Shown here: one piece after another, positions 28,801-56,642 of the stretch
Position numbering within the stretch: the stretch's first letter is position 1
Layout of the letters: every line of letters begins with the position of its first letter
Source of the DNA: Sialis fuliginosa
Lineage: Eukaryota; Arthropoda; Insecta; Megaloptera; Sialidae
Direction: 5' to 3'
Assembly: GCA_961205875.1 (NCBI GenBank)
Contig: OY540817.1
Coordinates: forward strand, 22,975,001 to 23,039,000
DNA length: 64,000 bases
Position numbers and translations under genes: made by a program
The notes under the pieces: model-generated
Told to the model about the DNA's origin: nothing
The model's database searches: none
Seen by the model: only the letters and a program-made list of their open reading frames with translations

Positions 28801-29441
28801 GTAGTTTAAGCACTAATGTAAGAATGGCTTTCACGTACGGCCGAAGTAATTCATTCGTAGGAAATCTATGAATCATCTCCAAGATAAGTTTACGGACCTG
28901 AATACCAAATAATAATTAAAATCGTACATCTTACGAAGAAATCACGCAACAATTTACCTGTTGTATGTTATGTTCACTTATAAATTGAGGTTCACCATTT
29001 TCTAATATTTTAAGAAACATTTTAATACTGTGATCTAAAAATTGTGGATATTGTGGACTTTGAAGAATTGCTTCAAAGTTTTCATTTAGTTCTTGCGCTG
29101 CTTTGAGTTTAATTTCATCTCTAGGTCCTTTATGTTCGGCCAAAACAGACACATAACTAAGAAATGTATTCATCTGAGTTGTTGGGTCTGGACATACAAC
29201 TGTCTGTTGTACTCCGACTTGTGTAGGGTTGAATTGTTCACTTGCCATAGTATTTGATGGCTGCAGAAGCGCTTGCTAAATAAAACATTATATGCATTTG
29301 TTATAATTTACGATAAACCAAAATTTTATTGTATGTTTATACTGAATATTTAAAACAAAATAATAATAACTTTACCTGCTGCGCTTGACTGATTTGAAGC
29401 TGCCCTGCAGAATGTTGATTTGTTGGATTCTGATTCTGCAT
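139..29441 (-). CDS. Nipped-A: TRRAP / Nipped-A, 48 exons, 3' end outside window (partial)
   Basis: Transformation/transcription domain-associated protein, the very large PIKK-family pseudokinase. From knowledge of the family it is the activator-binding scaffold of the SAGA and TIP60/NuA4 histone acetyltransferase complexes in the nucleus. I joined 48 exons by GT-AG boundaries. Every junction keeps frame with no stop, giving about 3,663 codons, against about 3,860 residues for the human protein. The match is collinear with human TRRAP from the N-terminal HEAT repeats through the FAT region to the first part of the PI3K-like domain (QKHNTAARR at 139-165). The pseudokinase core and FATC should lie below position 1. 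The start is MQNQNPTNQ at 29441, the first ATG of the open exon. Several donors are GTTAGT or GTCAGT. Exon coordinates are in the four part entries. Confidence 0.96.
1121..1400. repeat. Dispersed single copy related to the 297-bp satellite monomer
   Basis: TRRAP intron 44 contains a diverged copy of the sequence that forms the tandem array at 24285-28145. The shared order is the GCATGGCTT..CCATAAAAT start, ACATAACCTCACTT, CTGTCACAAAA, TATTCCACAAATAATAAATAAT, TTATCATAATAC and TTTCAACAAACA. It appears to be a dispersed element from which the satellite was amplified. No gene is visible in it. Confidence 0.7.
3750..6502 (-). mobile_element. Degenerate Ty3/gypsy-like LTR retrotransposon in TRRAP intron 38
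   Basis: The unit starts TGTTATACCC at 3750, ends TTCATATCA at 6502, and is flanked by a 4-bp duplication, AATT (3746-3749 and 6503-6506). The right LTR is 6258-6502 (245 bp, TG..CA). The left LTR shares its first about 64 bp (3750-3813) and then diverges. Just inside the right LTR, 6237-6254 read on the minus strand is an 18-bp primer-binding site, TGGCGCCCAACGTGGGGC, of the tRNA-Lys type. The minus strand at about 5620-5855 encodes an integrase zinc-binding-domain-like stretch (KRYYWPHLRQDVEKHV). Most of gag-pol is gone and is replaced by GC-rich tandem repeats (see 4000-5335). It is read in the same direction as TRRAP and is dead as an autonomous element. Confidence 0.85.
4000..5335. repeat. 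GC-rich tandem repeats inside the gypsy-like element
   Basis: There are three successive arrays. At 4010-4655 there are about 14 copies of a 45-bp unit built on GATGACGGCGGGCTTC and GGTGGAAGCTGTGTTGGGC. At about 4657-4890 there are two copies of a unit of about 120 bp containing GAGACGGCGCTCGGCTTCC. At about 5030-5335 there are irregular units of about 55 bp containing GCAGTGGTCCTCA. Because 45 is divisible by 3, several frames are open (15-residue repeats on both strands), but this follows from periodicity and is not evidence of a protein. GC content is far above the neighbouring introns. Confidence 0.9.
7107..12683 (-). CDS. Nipped-A: TRRAP exons 23-36: C-terminal HEAT region
   Basis: Exons: 12382-12683, 12030-12310, 11714-11975, 11539-11649, 11211-11333, 10876-11146, 9304-9902, 9080-9244, 8471-8597, 8276-8409, 8005-8209, 7797-7945, 7571-7740, 7107-7509 (about codons 1540-2639). 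Family blocks are WKEPKSVVK and IDLLFQLLRAF (exon 25), KLRKLMTFAWPCLLGK and HGHLLLAHIIVKFAI (exon 28), HWTKKIIVEEGHS and FKVYYPVRHH-like HYKVYYPVRHHLIQ (exon 29), SYIDRFIAPYMRV (exon 33) and HYWLKQCIELLLV (exon 36). Exon 29 (599 nt) is the largest in this part and contains a variable Lys/Pro-rich loop after VVIKWELQRIKD. Intron 28 (9903-10875) carries transposon sequence and a (GACA)n run. Confidence 0.95.
8640..8960. mobile_element. Short transposon fragment in TRRAP intron 30
   Basis: Intron 30 contains sequence with the motif ATATACCAAATTTCAAGGTTCT followed by AAAATCCTGA, shared with 54650-54700. This is a common 3'-end style of dispersed insect elements. No ORF of note is visible. The boundaries are approximate and the class is not established. 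Confidence 0.5.
9920..10835. mobile_element. Transposon fragment with (GACA)n tract in TRRAP intron 28
   Basis: It begins near an ACTAGCTGGGCCCACGCGGCTTCGCTCGCG segment similar to 54288-54300 and ends near AGCTTTATATATATTAAGGATTA. A tetranucleotide run (GACA)n occupies about 10751-10812. The combination of a GC-rich CTTCGCTCGCG head, a GACA run and the tail is typical of old insect interspersed elements. The class (RTE-like, SINE or Helitron) is not resolved. No intact ORF. Confidence 0.55.
12716..12989. repeat. 18-bp minisatellite, left part (TRRAP intron 22)
   Basis: About 15 head-to-tail copies of an 18-bp unit, TTTGTCGAGAAAAAGGTA, with variants (ATC for GTC, GGGA for GGTA). The same unit resumes at 17390-17430 on the far side of a 4.4-kb insertion and recurs at 21233-21987. 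The unit is divisible by 3, so long low-complexity ORFs appear in several frames; these are not genes. Confidence 0.9.
12991..17388 (+). mobile_element. 4.4-kb LTR-like insertion carrying a GC-rich minisatellite
   Basis: A block of foreign composition interrupts the 18-bp minisatellite and is flanked by AAGGT on both sides (12986-12990 and 17389-17393), consistent with a 5-bp target duplication. Read on the plus strand it has TATATAA at 13285-13291 and a poly(A) signal AATAAA at 17284-17289 about 100 bp before its end. That is the arrangement of a single long terminal repeat (promoter, transcribed region, poly(A) site). It starts TGATACAACC but ends GTGTT, not CA, so the LTR assignment is not secure. 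No protein-coding frame is visible; stop codons recur in the array. It could instead be a non-autonomous retroelement. Confidence 0.55.
13540..17225. repeat. GC-rich minisatellite with 133/153-bp higher-order units
   Basis: About 3.7 kb of tandem repeat built from shorter modules (GACGCCCAGCCGTC, ATCCGCGACATTTAGCCGCC, AAGCCGCACGGACATCGCC, CGCAGAACGGACACCGCC). The marker GGACATCGCC recurs at 14401, 14554, 14687, 14820 and 14973, giving spacings of 153, 133, 133 and 153 bp; the 20-bp difference is an extra CCTGCCGTCATCCGCGACG module. Copies are very similar, which suggests recent homogenisation. GC content is very high against AT-rich flanks. Confidence 0.92.
17390..17430. repeat. 18-bp minisatellite, right remnant
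   Basis: Two to three copies of the TTTGTCGAGAAAAAGG unit remain right of the 4.4-kb insertion. They are followed by ATTATGTAGCAATGTGTAT, which resembles 12699-12720, the sequence just left of the other half of the array. Confidence 0.8.
17474..21166 (-). CDS. Nipped-A: TRRAP exons 14-22: central HEAT region
   Basis: Exons: 21024-21166, 20813-20957, 20602-20753, 20178-20544, 18645-18842, 18361-18588, 18082-18298, 17817-18018, 17474-17754 (about codons 895-1539). Family blocks are RTLELCVDNLQPDFLYEH (exon 14), ALVRHYTMVAVAQQ and MDPLVL-like VDPLVLVDAIAV (exon 17), FVMMDLCGE (exon 18), HQPANAQIGLMDGNTFC (exon 20) and LNLNVVRRLSYLTRLFP (exon 22). Exon 17 has notably higher GC than its surroundings. 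Intron 13 (21167-22016) holds an 18-bp minisatellite and intron 17 (18843-20177) old transposon sequence. All joins keep frame. Confidence 0.95.
18960..20150. mobile_element. Old transposon sequence in TRRAP intron 17
   Basis: Intron 17 contains a GC-rich head (GGGGCCTTGCCCCTGGGCGCTACGCGCCCC at 18989-19018 in two short hairpin-forming pieces), a second head-like segment (CTCAGCCTTCGGCTGCGACC, about 19254), and tails with AAAATCGGTCCAGTGGTTCATGA and a CACACATACACATACG run. These are typical of decayed insect interspersed elements, probably more than one. No intact ORF is visible and boundaries are approximate. Confidence 0.5.
21233..21987. repeat. 18-bp minisatellite array, about 42 copies (TRRAP intron 13)
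   Basis: Tandem copies of TTTGTCGAGAAATAGGGA alternating with TTTGTCGAGAAAAAGGTA. It is the same 18-bp family as in intron 22 and in the same orientation. One copy near 21590 has a small deletion. Long ORFs in several frames (Phe-Ser-Thr-Asn, Ser-Arg-Gln-Ile-Pro, Leu-Ser-Arg-Asn-Arg-Asp patterns) are artefacts of the 18-bp period. Confidence 0.93.
22017..29441 (-). CDS. Nipped-A: TRRAP exons 1-13: N-terminal HEAT-repeat region
   Basis: Exons: 29376-29441, 28958-29275, 28712-28897, 28454-28648, 28230-28396, 23995-24230, 23693-23897, 23454-23627, 23287-23393, 23082-23221, 22755-23024, 22380-22690, 22017-22323 (about codons 1-894). Recognisable family blocks are NELLRPYVKAIL and NEENTLVCLRIIIELHK (exon 3), ELPIIVVLFYQMYK (exon 5), LRPLAYSTLADLVH (exon 7), MSCKLLLNLVDCI (exon 8) and YNYFLLLRALFRSIGGG (exon 13). 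The vertebrate Pro-rich insert after exon 8 is replaced by a short linker containing VQLVPQVQPTPPEVK. The first about 40 residues are Gln-rich and not conserved. Intron 5 is 3.8 kb and is almost entirely satellite DNA plus a nested transposon; the other introns here are mostly under 250 bp. Confidence 0.95.
24285..28145. repeat. 297-bp satellite, eight monomers, in TRRAP intron 5
   Basis: The marker CTGTAATGACCATAAAATGC recurs with exact 297-bp spacing (monomer joins near 24584, 24881, 26660, 26957, 27254, 27551, 27848 and 28145). The third monomer is interrupted by the 1,479-bp element at 25058-26536. Monomers differ at only a few positions. A diverged single copy sits at 1121-1400. The array fills almost all of the 3.8-kb intron. 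No gene is visible in it. Confidence 0.93.
25058..26536. mobile_element. 1,479-bp long-inverted-repeat transposon nested in the satellite
   Basis: The ends are TAGTGCGAGAGCTGATGACA and its exact inverse. The arms are inverted repeats extending several hundred bp and contain internal tandem pieces (CAGACGCGTAG..GGGGATAAGGGG). The surrounding satellite supplies the empty site (CATAATACGTTAA), so the insertion can be read as exactly 1,479 bp plus a 3-bp target duplication, ATA (25055-25057 and 26537-26539). The centre (about 25500-25970) is unique and AT-rich and contains a tRNA B-box-like GAGTTCGAATCCC at about 25672. Short ORFs in the two arms are mirror copies of the inverted repeat. No transposase is visible, so it is non-autonomous. 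A 3-bp duplication recalls PIF/Harbinger elements, but their usual target is TWA. Confidence 0.88.
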
Positions 29442-31756
29442 TTTGCTCGTTTCATTAGTGATACGTTTATTTTAAATGTTATTAAATAAATACTGTAAAA
29501 ATATGTTTTTGTGTTAATAAGTTATGATAAATCCTTGGAATATATATATCAACAAGTAGTACATATTAAAATATTAAATGTTAAATTTAATTAATTAATA
29601 GACGATATTCAATGCAATTTACAAAATATATTCTACTACAGATGTATATGCATTTCTACTGAAATTCTTTCGTATTTCTTATTTATACCATGAAATATAA
29701 ACTTCTGATAAGATTTACAATCATTATTAATAAAAAATATATTATTTAAACAATATTTAACAAATAAATAACAAAATTAAATTTTTAAATAAAAAACTTT
29801 ATTTTGAACAAAATTGAGGTTATGATAAGATTAACGATACTCTTAAAAATAGCACACAAAGAATGACATATATTAGTTTTTAATATTAGACAGTTTTTTA
29901 CACATATTAGGTTTTATAAAAATAATAACTAACCGAACTTCTGCAATTAATTTAAAAACTTTAAAACGTTTAAAACATTTTGTTTTTATTTTCTCTTTCC
30001 AGCCATAGATAGCATAGATATACACATACCACAGACTATATATATGTATATATATGCATTACTTACTGATAAGGCGGAAAAATTATAAAAATCCAAAATA
30101 GATTTACGATAATTAATAACTTTTAATTAAAAATAATCGTTTGCAATGCAAATCATTAAATATGACAGTTTATATATTTTACGTATCGTTGTTTATTGAT
30201 GACACCTGTAGTTAAGGAGATTGGGAAGTTCAGTGGCGTATATAGTGGGGGGGATCAATCCCCCGCATTGAGTCTACGAAAATTATAAGTTGATCAAAAG
30301 AATTTATAATACTACACCAATTTAGTTGCCAGATTTCGAAAAATGCTCCGGCGGGGCAGTCTCGGACCTTGGGGGAGGGTAATTTTTAGGTTATTATTAA
30401 TTTACACGTTCAGTTATAAAACTAGAATTCCTCTACGTCTTATTTTCTTGTATTTTAGTCGATATTTGTATGAGTTAAAGGAAATTTCACTAAAAAATTT
30501 AGAATTTTTGATTTCGTTAAAAGTATGTTTATTGTATAGAAAATGACGTGAAAAGTTGTTTGTTTCAAACCGCAGGTCTGTACCTCAAACCGTTCTCGAG
30601 ATATTGCCTCTCAAAGTTTTAGTTTTTCAATTTTTTGGAGAAAAAAGGCCATAACTTTTGAACGCGTGGTCGGAATTGATTTTAGTTGACGGATTTGGAA
30701 TCAGCGTGTCAAAATCTATATAATGACATGTATAATACCTTAAAACTCGGAAAAAAAAATTTCACGAAAAATCGAAAAAAATTCAAAGGGGTATACTTTA
30801 AAAAAATGTCGATTTTTGACGAAATTTTTTTTGTCGAATTTTAAAGTATTATACATGTCATTATATAGATTTTGACATGCTGATTCCAAATCCGTCAACT
30901 AAAATCAATTCCGACCACGCGTTCAAAATTTATGGGCTTTTTTCTCCAAAAATTTGAAAAAACTAAAACTTTGAGAGGCTATATCTCGAGAACAGTTTGA
31001 GATACAGACCTGCGGTTTGAAACAAACAACTTTTCACGTCATTTTCTATACAACAAACATACTTTTAACGAAATCAAAAATTCTAAATTTTTTAGTGAAA
31101 TTTCCTTACTAAGGATTTGACGTACCTACCCAACCTCCTTAATAATCTGAAAGAAACAACAGGAAAAGGATAAAATAAAAAAACATGAATAATGATTATG
31201 TTAAATTTATTACATTATTGATTAAAACAATTAATTTATAATAAAAATAATTAAAAATATAATTTAATATCATAATAACATGAGTTAAAAACTACAATTA
31301 CCTACGGAAATCAGAAAACAATTAAATACAAATATGCGTAGGAAATTTAACACATTAATATTGGGTTTTTATAATTAAGTCTAATCTTACCGTTAGATGT
31401 CAAAAAAGATAAGTTCAGATATTTGGATAGTTTCATGCAATCTGTATCTAGAAAGGGACACATTTACTAAATACGTCGTATAAACACACGACGGCTATCG
31501 TAGCGTAATTAGTTGTACAATCTAAACTACAGTCTTTTATGACAGACGTATCTTCCTGACTTCTACTCTTCATTTGGACAATTTATCTTAACCCTTCAAC
31601 GTGGAATGTTATTTTTCCATTACAATCGTTTTTCCAATTTTTTAATTTGCGTTTAGACTTTTTTTAGTATAAATATATATAACGGGTTAGAATATGCTGA
31701 AGAGTTAAGGTTTTATGTATGATAAATGTAACACTTAAGCGCGATCAACATTTCAA
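29442..31756. other. Intergenic region between msps stop and TRRAP start
   Basis: 2.3 kb, AT-rich, between two same-strand genes. It should contain the TRRAP promoter (just above 29442) and the msps 3' UTR (just below 31757), but I see no clear TATA box or convincing AATAAA on the minus strand. The only strong structure is the foldback element at 30212-31142. Confidence 0.7.
30212..31142. mobile_element. TTAA-flanked foldback element
   Basis: TTAA at 30212-30215 and 31139-31142 bounds ends reading GGAGATTGGGAAG and, inverted, GGAGGTTGGGTAG, which fits a piggyBac-style TTAA target. Inside, about 30475-31113 is a near-perfect palindrome (arms contain GAAAATGACGTGAAAAGTTG and ACGCGTGGTCGGAATTGATT). 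The same palindrome is present at about 60997-61730. No transposase ORF. Confidence 0.75.
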
Positions 31757-50571
<18,815 letters not shown>

Positions 50572-53500
50572 TTATGTATTAACGCACCATTCATATGCAT
50601 TTTTAAACATACGTTTCCACGGTGAATTTTTAAGATGTTTAAATTCAAACGGTATGTACGGGCACTGATATGGTAAGGCACAACGTTCTGGATGCGGCAT
50701 CATAGCTAAATGTCGACCATCCTGCGAGCAAACACCGGCTATACCTCTTGGGCTCCCATTTTGATTCAGAGGGTATTTTTCAGTAGCATTTCCGTCATCA
50801 TCAACATACCTGAGCGGCACACACTTACTATTTTCTAGCTCGTCGATCAGACGTTCGTTTCTAAACTTAAATCTGCCTTCTCCGTGAACAGCCCACACTC
50901 CTAGAACAGAGTCTTGCATTCCTTTCAGCATCATAGCGTTTGATGATTCTATTTTAACTGTGGTCCATCGACATTCAAAACGTCCTGATTTGTTATGATC
51001 TAACATGATATCAGGTATGAGTGTACGTTCATCTAAAGAACCAACCCAACCGATTAAACTCATCAGTTGACACCCATTACAGATACCTAAACTAAATGTA
51101 TCTGACCGATTGTAAAAGTCTTTAAATTGTTTGTTGACTTTCTCGTTGAATAGAATACTAGCTGCCCAACCTTTAGCAGACCCCAACACATCTAAAACAA
51201 ATTTTTTTAAATATTATTTTAAACAAGCCGTGGGTTCGAACCTTGAGGTCCACACAACCACCTTCCCAACATTGTATGACTATCAATACTTGAATACTGA
51301 TTATTTATTGTTTCCATATAGTTTATGTAATTTTTTTTAAGTAAAACTCATATTATGAATATTATTATTCTTAATGTCAATAATATAATACATATTTTAA
51401 GAATAAGTAATCAGACAATTTGAATCTAATTGCGTTTGTTTCCAAGACAATATGAATTAGTAAACATATTTATTAGTGTTTTGAGGGTGGTTTTCACCCT
51501 TTTAATGGTTGTTTAGGCACGTACAACCAGGGCTTCGAACCGGAACTGAACCGAAAACCGGAAAAACCGTTATTTTTTGCCGGAGCGAAAACCGGAACCG
51601 AACCGAAATAAAAATATCGTTTTTTTCGGTTCAGTAACATGATCATATTTCCCACTACAATTGTCTTTCGGGGCTATCATACAAGTACCATAAAATGTTA
51701 TAAATTATGGTAGAAAAAAAAATTTTAAAACAAATTTTTTTTTTAATTAATCACTCGGAGCTGAACCGAAAAAACCGTTATTTATTTTCGGAACGAAAAC
51801 CGGAACCGCACCGAAATATATTTTTTTACTCGAACCGGAACGAAAAAAATAACGGTTCGAAGCCCTGCGTACAACATAAAAAAATGTTGAAATTTTTGAT
51901 TTTCGGATTTCCTATAATATACGAACCTGCATAACTGAATCCCCCGGGGAAAATCACACCTCTGAATAAATCTAACGTGACGTCACCGCTCAACAGATCT
52001 TGCATCGTAACATCCCAAACTTCAAAACCGACCATTTTGAAAACAGCAGCCATTTCTCTGTCTCCGTTTGTACCTTCCTCTCTCAAAACGGCGATACGAA
52101 TTGCTGTTTTGTTTTCTGGTACCACCGCATCTTCGTCAGGATCAAACGTCAAATGATACTTCGGTCCTTTACGGGTCCACAAAGAATTGAACTCTTCCTG
52201 GACGCATTCGTGAAGCGCTTGTCTCATTTCCAAATGATAGCTGGTCTCTTCCCAGCTTCTCATCAGATCTACAACCCTTGACTTGATGATCGACCTGTTA
52301 TGAACACTTATCGAAACTTCTGAATTAACTCCGCGACTAACCGAGGATCCTATTTTGTAACAAGGCACGTTACGTTCTTCGAACGCTTTCAGACAATGTT
52401 GCAGATCCGTTTCAAGAACTTCAAGAATCCAACCTAACTCTTCAGCAAAGAGAATATCCGATATTATTCCGTACTTGTGGGTGATGTCGACTTGAAGGCC
52501 GCTTATTCCTCCAAATGCCATTTCGAGAAGACAAACGATCAACCCCCCGTCACTGATATCATGTCCTGCTAGGATCTGATCGGCTTTAATCAACTTCTGA
52601 GTCACATTAAACGCGTTAACAAACATTTCTGGATCGTCCAAATCCGGAGAATAGTTTCCAAATTGTTGATAACACTGCGCAAGAGCAGAACCACCCAGAC
52701 GAGACTTCCCTTTCGATAAGTCGACGTGGAGAAGTACCCCTCGTTCGTTTCTCGCTGGAGCTTTAAGATCCGGAGTCACAATTTTCCTAATATCGGGGCA
52801 CGGGGCGTACGATGAAATGACCAGAGTGCCCGGCGCTTTGATAGTCGTGTCGTTCACTCTTGCCGCCATACTGAGAGAGTCTTTACCTCCGTCGACTGCA
52901 ACCCCAAGCCGGGACATTACTTCGCACATAGCGACGCAGGTGTCGTAAAGCGCCGCCCCTTCCCCGGGAAGTTTAGCCGCCCACATCCAGTTCCCGCTGC
53001 ATTTCACGTCACGGATGTCGGAAATGGCAGCGAATACTAAATTACTCAGCGATTCGGCTACTGTCATTCTTGCCCCGGCTCCACTGTTGACTAAACCTGT
53101 ACGGAAATTTAAAAAAAACACATATAATCGAGTGAGAATTAAATATTAATAATACGACCTTTAATAGGTTGTTCTCCTATCGCAGTCGCAACTCCTTTAT
53201 TATCAAAGAACGAAACTGCGACGACAGCGACGTCGGCCAACGGCGTGTGGAGAGGTCCCACACACTGTTGTTGAGCTACGAGTCCTGTAACGCATCTGTC
53301 TACTTTATTTGTCAGGAAACGTTTACTCCCGACCGAAGGCAACCTCAGCACTCTATCCAACATTTCCGATACAGACAAATCATTTAGAGACACATCCTTA
53401 ATGATCATTTCTTTCCTCTCTAATCTGAAAACTTTACGGGGCATTTTTCCAAGCACGTGTTCTAATTTTAAATTGAACGGCACGTTTTTCATCGTTTCAT

Positions 53501-56500
53501 CTAACGTAAAGACAACACGGCCCGTGTTTTGAACTTCCCCAACGAAATTAACAGGGCATCGTTCACGGTGGCATATCTTCTTAATCAAACTCGCGTCTTT
53601 TTCTCTACAAAGAATCGCGTTGTTTTCTTGATATTCAGCCCCCCATAACTCTAACGGATTGATTGTCGGATCGCCGAGTTCAAATCTGTTTGCGTAGATG
53701 ATCCCACCGACAGGTTCTACCAGTTCTTTTAAAACATTCCCGTTGCCTCCAGCCCCCTGATCGTGGATGCTCGTTATAGGATTGTTGGTTTTCTGTTCTA
53801 GACAAGCACGGACGACACGGTTCAGTTTGTTTTCCATTTCTGCGTCTCCTCTTTGGACGGCGTTGAAGTCTAATTCTATTTTGTTATCGCCTTGTACTTG
53901 CACGGAGCTCGCGGCTCCACCACCGACGCCGATTCTGTAAACCGGACCGCCGATTTTGACTATTTTCATCCCTTCTTCCGGAGGCAGTTTCACCGTCATG
54001 TCCGCTTCCATCGACCCGACGCCGCCGCTGAACATTATCGGCTTGATGTATTCTTTACGCTCGCCGGAAGGATCGCTTAGACCGAACGTTCGTGTAAAGC
54101 CGTTTATCAACGGTTCGCCGAACTTGTTGCCGTAATCCGAAGCGCCGTTACTTGCTTCGATTAGAATTTCAAGAGGGGAGGCAAAGTTGGTCGGGTATAC
54201 GAAATTTTTGTCTTCCCACGGTAAATCGTAGCCTGTAAATAATTTGCAATTATATTTTTGTGTATAATTTATATTTTAAACTAGCTTCGCTCGCGTGGAT
54301 TTTGAAACTAATTACAAACTTGCATACGTGACACGGGGTGAAATATTTAATTTTTCCTTTATTTGTTTTTTATTGACTATATAAAATCGTAAATATCTCG
54401 GCTCCTACGCAAGATAGGGGGTTGTTTTTCCCCTTAAAACCCCCTCCCTCGTAGTATTTTTCCCGCCGGATTGAATGAAACTAATGACAACCCTCCATGA
54501 CAGGGGATGAAATATTAAATAATTATTTATTTTAATTCATTACCTACACAAAATCGTAAATATCTCGGAACTTAGTCAAAAATTACAGAAACCCAAAACT
54601 TATTAAAAAAAGGCCCACTAGTTGTCCTCTAAAACTTCCAGAGAATATATATACCAAATTTCAAGGTTCTGAATTAAGTGGAAATGGTGAAAATCCTGAT
54701 AGATGAGTGAGTGAGTGAGTGAGGACACTTTGTTATTTATAGTAGATAATGTTTTTACCAGGAATTAGTAAATTCCCTGTGCTGTAGCACATTTTTTATA
54801 AGTTAATTTAATATCTTATTATTCTTATTGTTGATAGCCATAGCCATCTTTGGCTGGTATTGTGTATTAAATAAATAAAATATGTCTTTTTTTATTAATA
54901 CAATAGTTAATTCATGCTATGTTAGCTTATAAGTAAATTTTCAGTTGTTTTTAAATCTTATTGTTGATTGTCATAGCCATCTTTGGATCATACAAGGTAT
55001 TAAATAAATAAAAAATACTTTTTGATCATTTTTTGAAAAGTAAGTTCATCAAGTTACATATCATTGAAAAGGTAATAAAATCTTCTGTTCAAAAATTACA
55101 AAATTTCATATAGCTTCTATTTAAGAAAACATAAGTTAGTCTCATATCTCAAAAACTATGAGATCTCTGAAAATTAAAAAAATATTTCTAAATAGACAAT
55201 ACTAAACCCTACAGCATTTATTTGAAACATTCTTTTAAATTTCAAGCCGCTTAAGAAATATTCGCGATGGAAAAATTCGGACTAAAATGGTTTTTGGCTA
55301 ATATCTAGTAGGCTATGAAATTTTTGTGAAATGTAAATACACCATAGAACTGTCCCCTCTTAAAGGTAACTTTTTTTCTCTATTAACTGATATAGTTTTC
55401 AAGATCCCCATACTTTTAAATAATGTTTTTACCAGGAATTAGTAAATTTCCTGTGCTGTAGCCAGCTGTTCCTGCAATGCAGTAACCTCCTCTACCGACT
55501 GCTTGGACATCACGGATACGACCACCGGGGCCCGTTGTTGCTCCACTGAAAGGTGCGACACCCGTAGGGAAATTATGAGTTTCAGCAGTAAATATTAAGT
55601 GCGATTTAGAATCTTTTACTATTAATTCACTCACTTTATCAGATTCTTTAGGAGCTAATGCTTTGTGATCGTAACCTTGGATAGCACTGGAAAAATTATA
55701 AAAATTAATAAATAAGTATAAGGTATTATGTTTAATTAAATTAATATCCCCGGGTAACACCGAGCCCAATGCGCTAATAGTAACTAAAACATACCTGCTA
55801 TTGTCACTGAATTTGATGACGTTATTCTGGTTTGAGGAGTCTTGCGTTTTTATTATCATATCAATTAAAGATTCATCGTATTCTTTTCCATCTACTATCA
55901 TTTTCCCTTTGAAAAACCAATGCCTACTATGTTCACTGTTAGATTGCGCTAAATCAAAGCATTCAACACTCGTTGGGTTACGTTTGAGGATATTTTTAAA
56001 AAGGTTCGTATAATAATCTAAATCTGCGTCATCGAAAGCTAAACCCATATCTATATTAATTTCTTCTAGAGCTTTTCGGCCTTTGTTCATTACATCAACA
56101 TCTTTAAGATTTTCTTTCTTCACTAACTTTTCGTTGAAACTACATTTCGGTATATTATCTTCAGTATAACGACATTCTGTCATACGATCGTGTAAAATCG
56201 ACGTAATTTTATTTTCAATTTCCTCGGTGATTTCTGAAGACAAAATCAATAAATATCGTCGCGATACTTCCAATCGAAGCACTTGGTTCAATCCAAGCGA
56301 TTTGCAGATAGATACAGAGTTGGTTGAAGACGGAGTAGAGAAATTAAACCTCGGGCCAATTTCGATGAGAATGTTTTTCCCTGATTCCGAATACAGATGA
56401 GGTTTTTTTTGTATTTTTTCTGGATGATGTGGATCTTGAAGTATCCATTTTAATTTCTCCTCTTCTCCGGAAGATAATCCACTACTTCTTACTTCAACGT

Positions 56501-56642
56501 GATAACACAACTCAGTTTTAAGATCTGATACTGAAGGTGCAATTGCTTGAATTGTTTTACAAAGTTCTTCATTTTTTTGAGGTGTTAATGCCGGTTTTCG
56601 AAAATACCGTATTATATTCAATTGAAATTCAAAACCCAACAT
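50572..56642 (-). CDS. Pfas: Phosphoribosylformylglycinamidine synthase (FGAM synthase), 5 exons, 1,321 aa
   Basis: Fourth step of de novo purine synthesis in the cytosol: FGAR + glutamine + ATP to FGAM. Exons 55795-56642, 55433-55686, 53159-54232, 51927-53096 and 50572-51191 join in frame to 1,321 residues (human 1,338). The order is an N-terminal domain, FGAR linker and synthase core with FDLAQSNSEHSRHWFF, FTAETHNFPTGVAPF, GPVYRIGVGGGAASSVQVQG, IHDQGAGGNGNVLKEL and CSGNWMWAAKLPGEGAAL, then a class I glutamine amidotransferase domain in exons 4-5 with GGFSYA, GICNGCQ (nucleophile Cys about 1153) and PHPER (His about 1282, Glu about 1284). All catalytic signatures are intact. The start is the only ATG near the conserved N-terminus. 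Exon 4 uses a GTTCGT donor. Intron 2 carries a copy of the exon 2 end. Confidence 0.97.
51528..51867. mobile_element. 340-bp hAT-type MITE in PFAS intron 4
   Basis: The ends CAGGGCTTCGAACCG and exact inverse CGGTTCGAAGCCCTG are flanked by an 8-bp duplication CGTACAAC (51520-51527 and 51868-51875), which is diagnostic of hAT elements. The interior repeats AACCGGAACCGAACCGAAA modules. No coding capacity. Confidence 0.92.
54285..54745. mobile_element. Insect interspersed element fragment in PFAS intron 2
   Basis: It starts CTAGCTTCGCTCGCGTGG, continues with AAATCGTAAATATCTCGG and ends with ATATACCAAATTTCAAGGTTCT, AAAATCCTGA and a GAGTGAGT run. The same family of motifs is present at 8640-8960 and 9920-10835. 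Its right edge directly abuts the duplicated exon-end segment at 54746. No ORF. Confidence 0.6.
54746..54788 (-). repeat. Copy of PFAS exon 2 end plus 5' splice site
   Basis: 43 bp identical except at one position to 55420-55462, which comprises the last 30 nt of exon 2, the GTAAAA donor and 13 nt in total of intron. The two copies are in direct orientation, 674 bp apart, within intron 2. The copy is not preceded by a usable exon. Confidence 0.9.
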
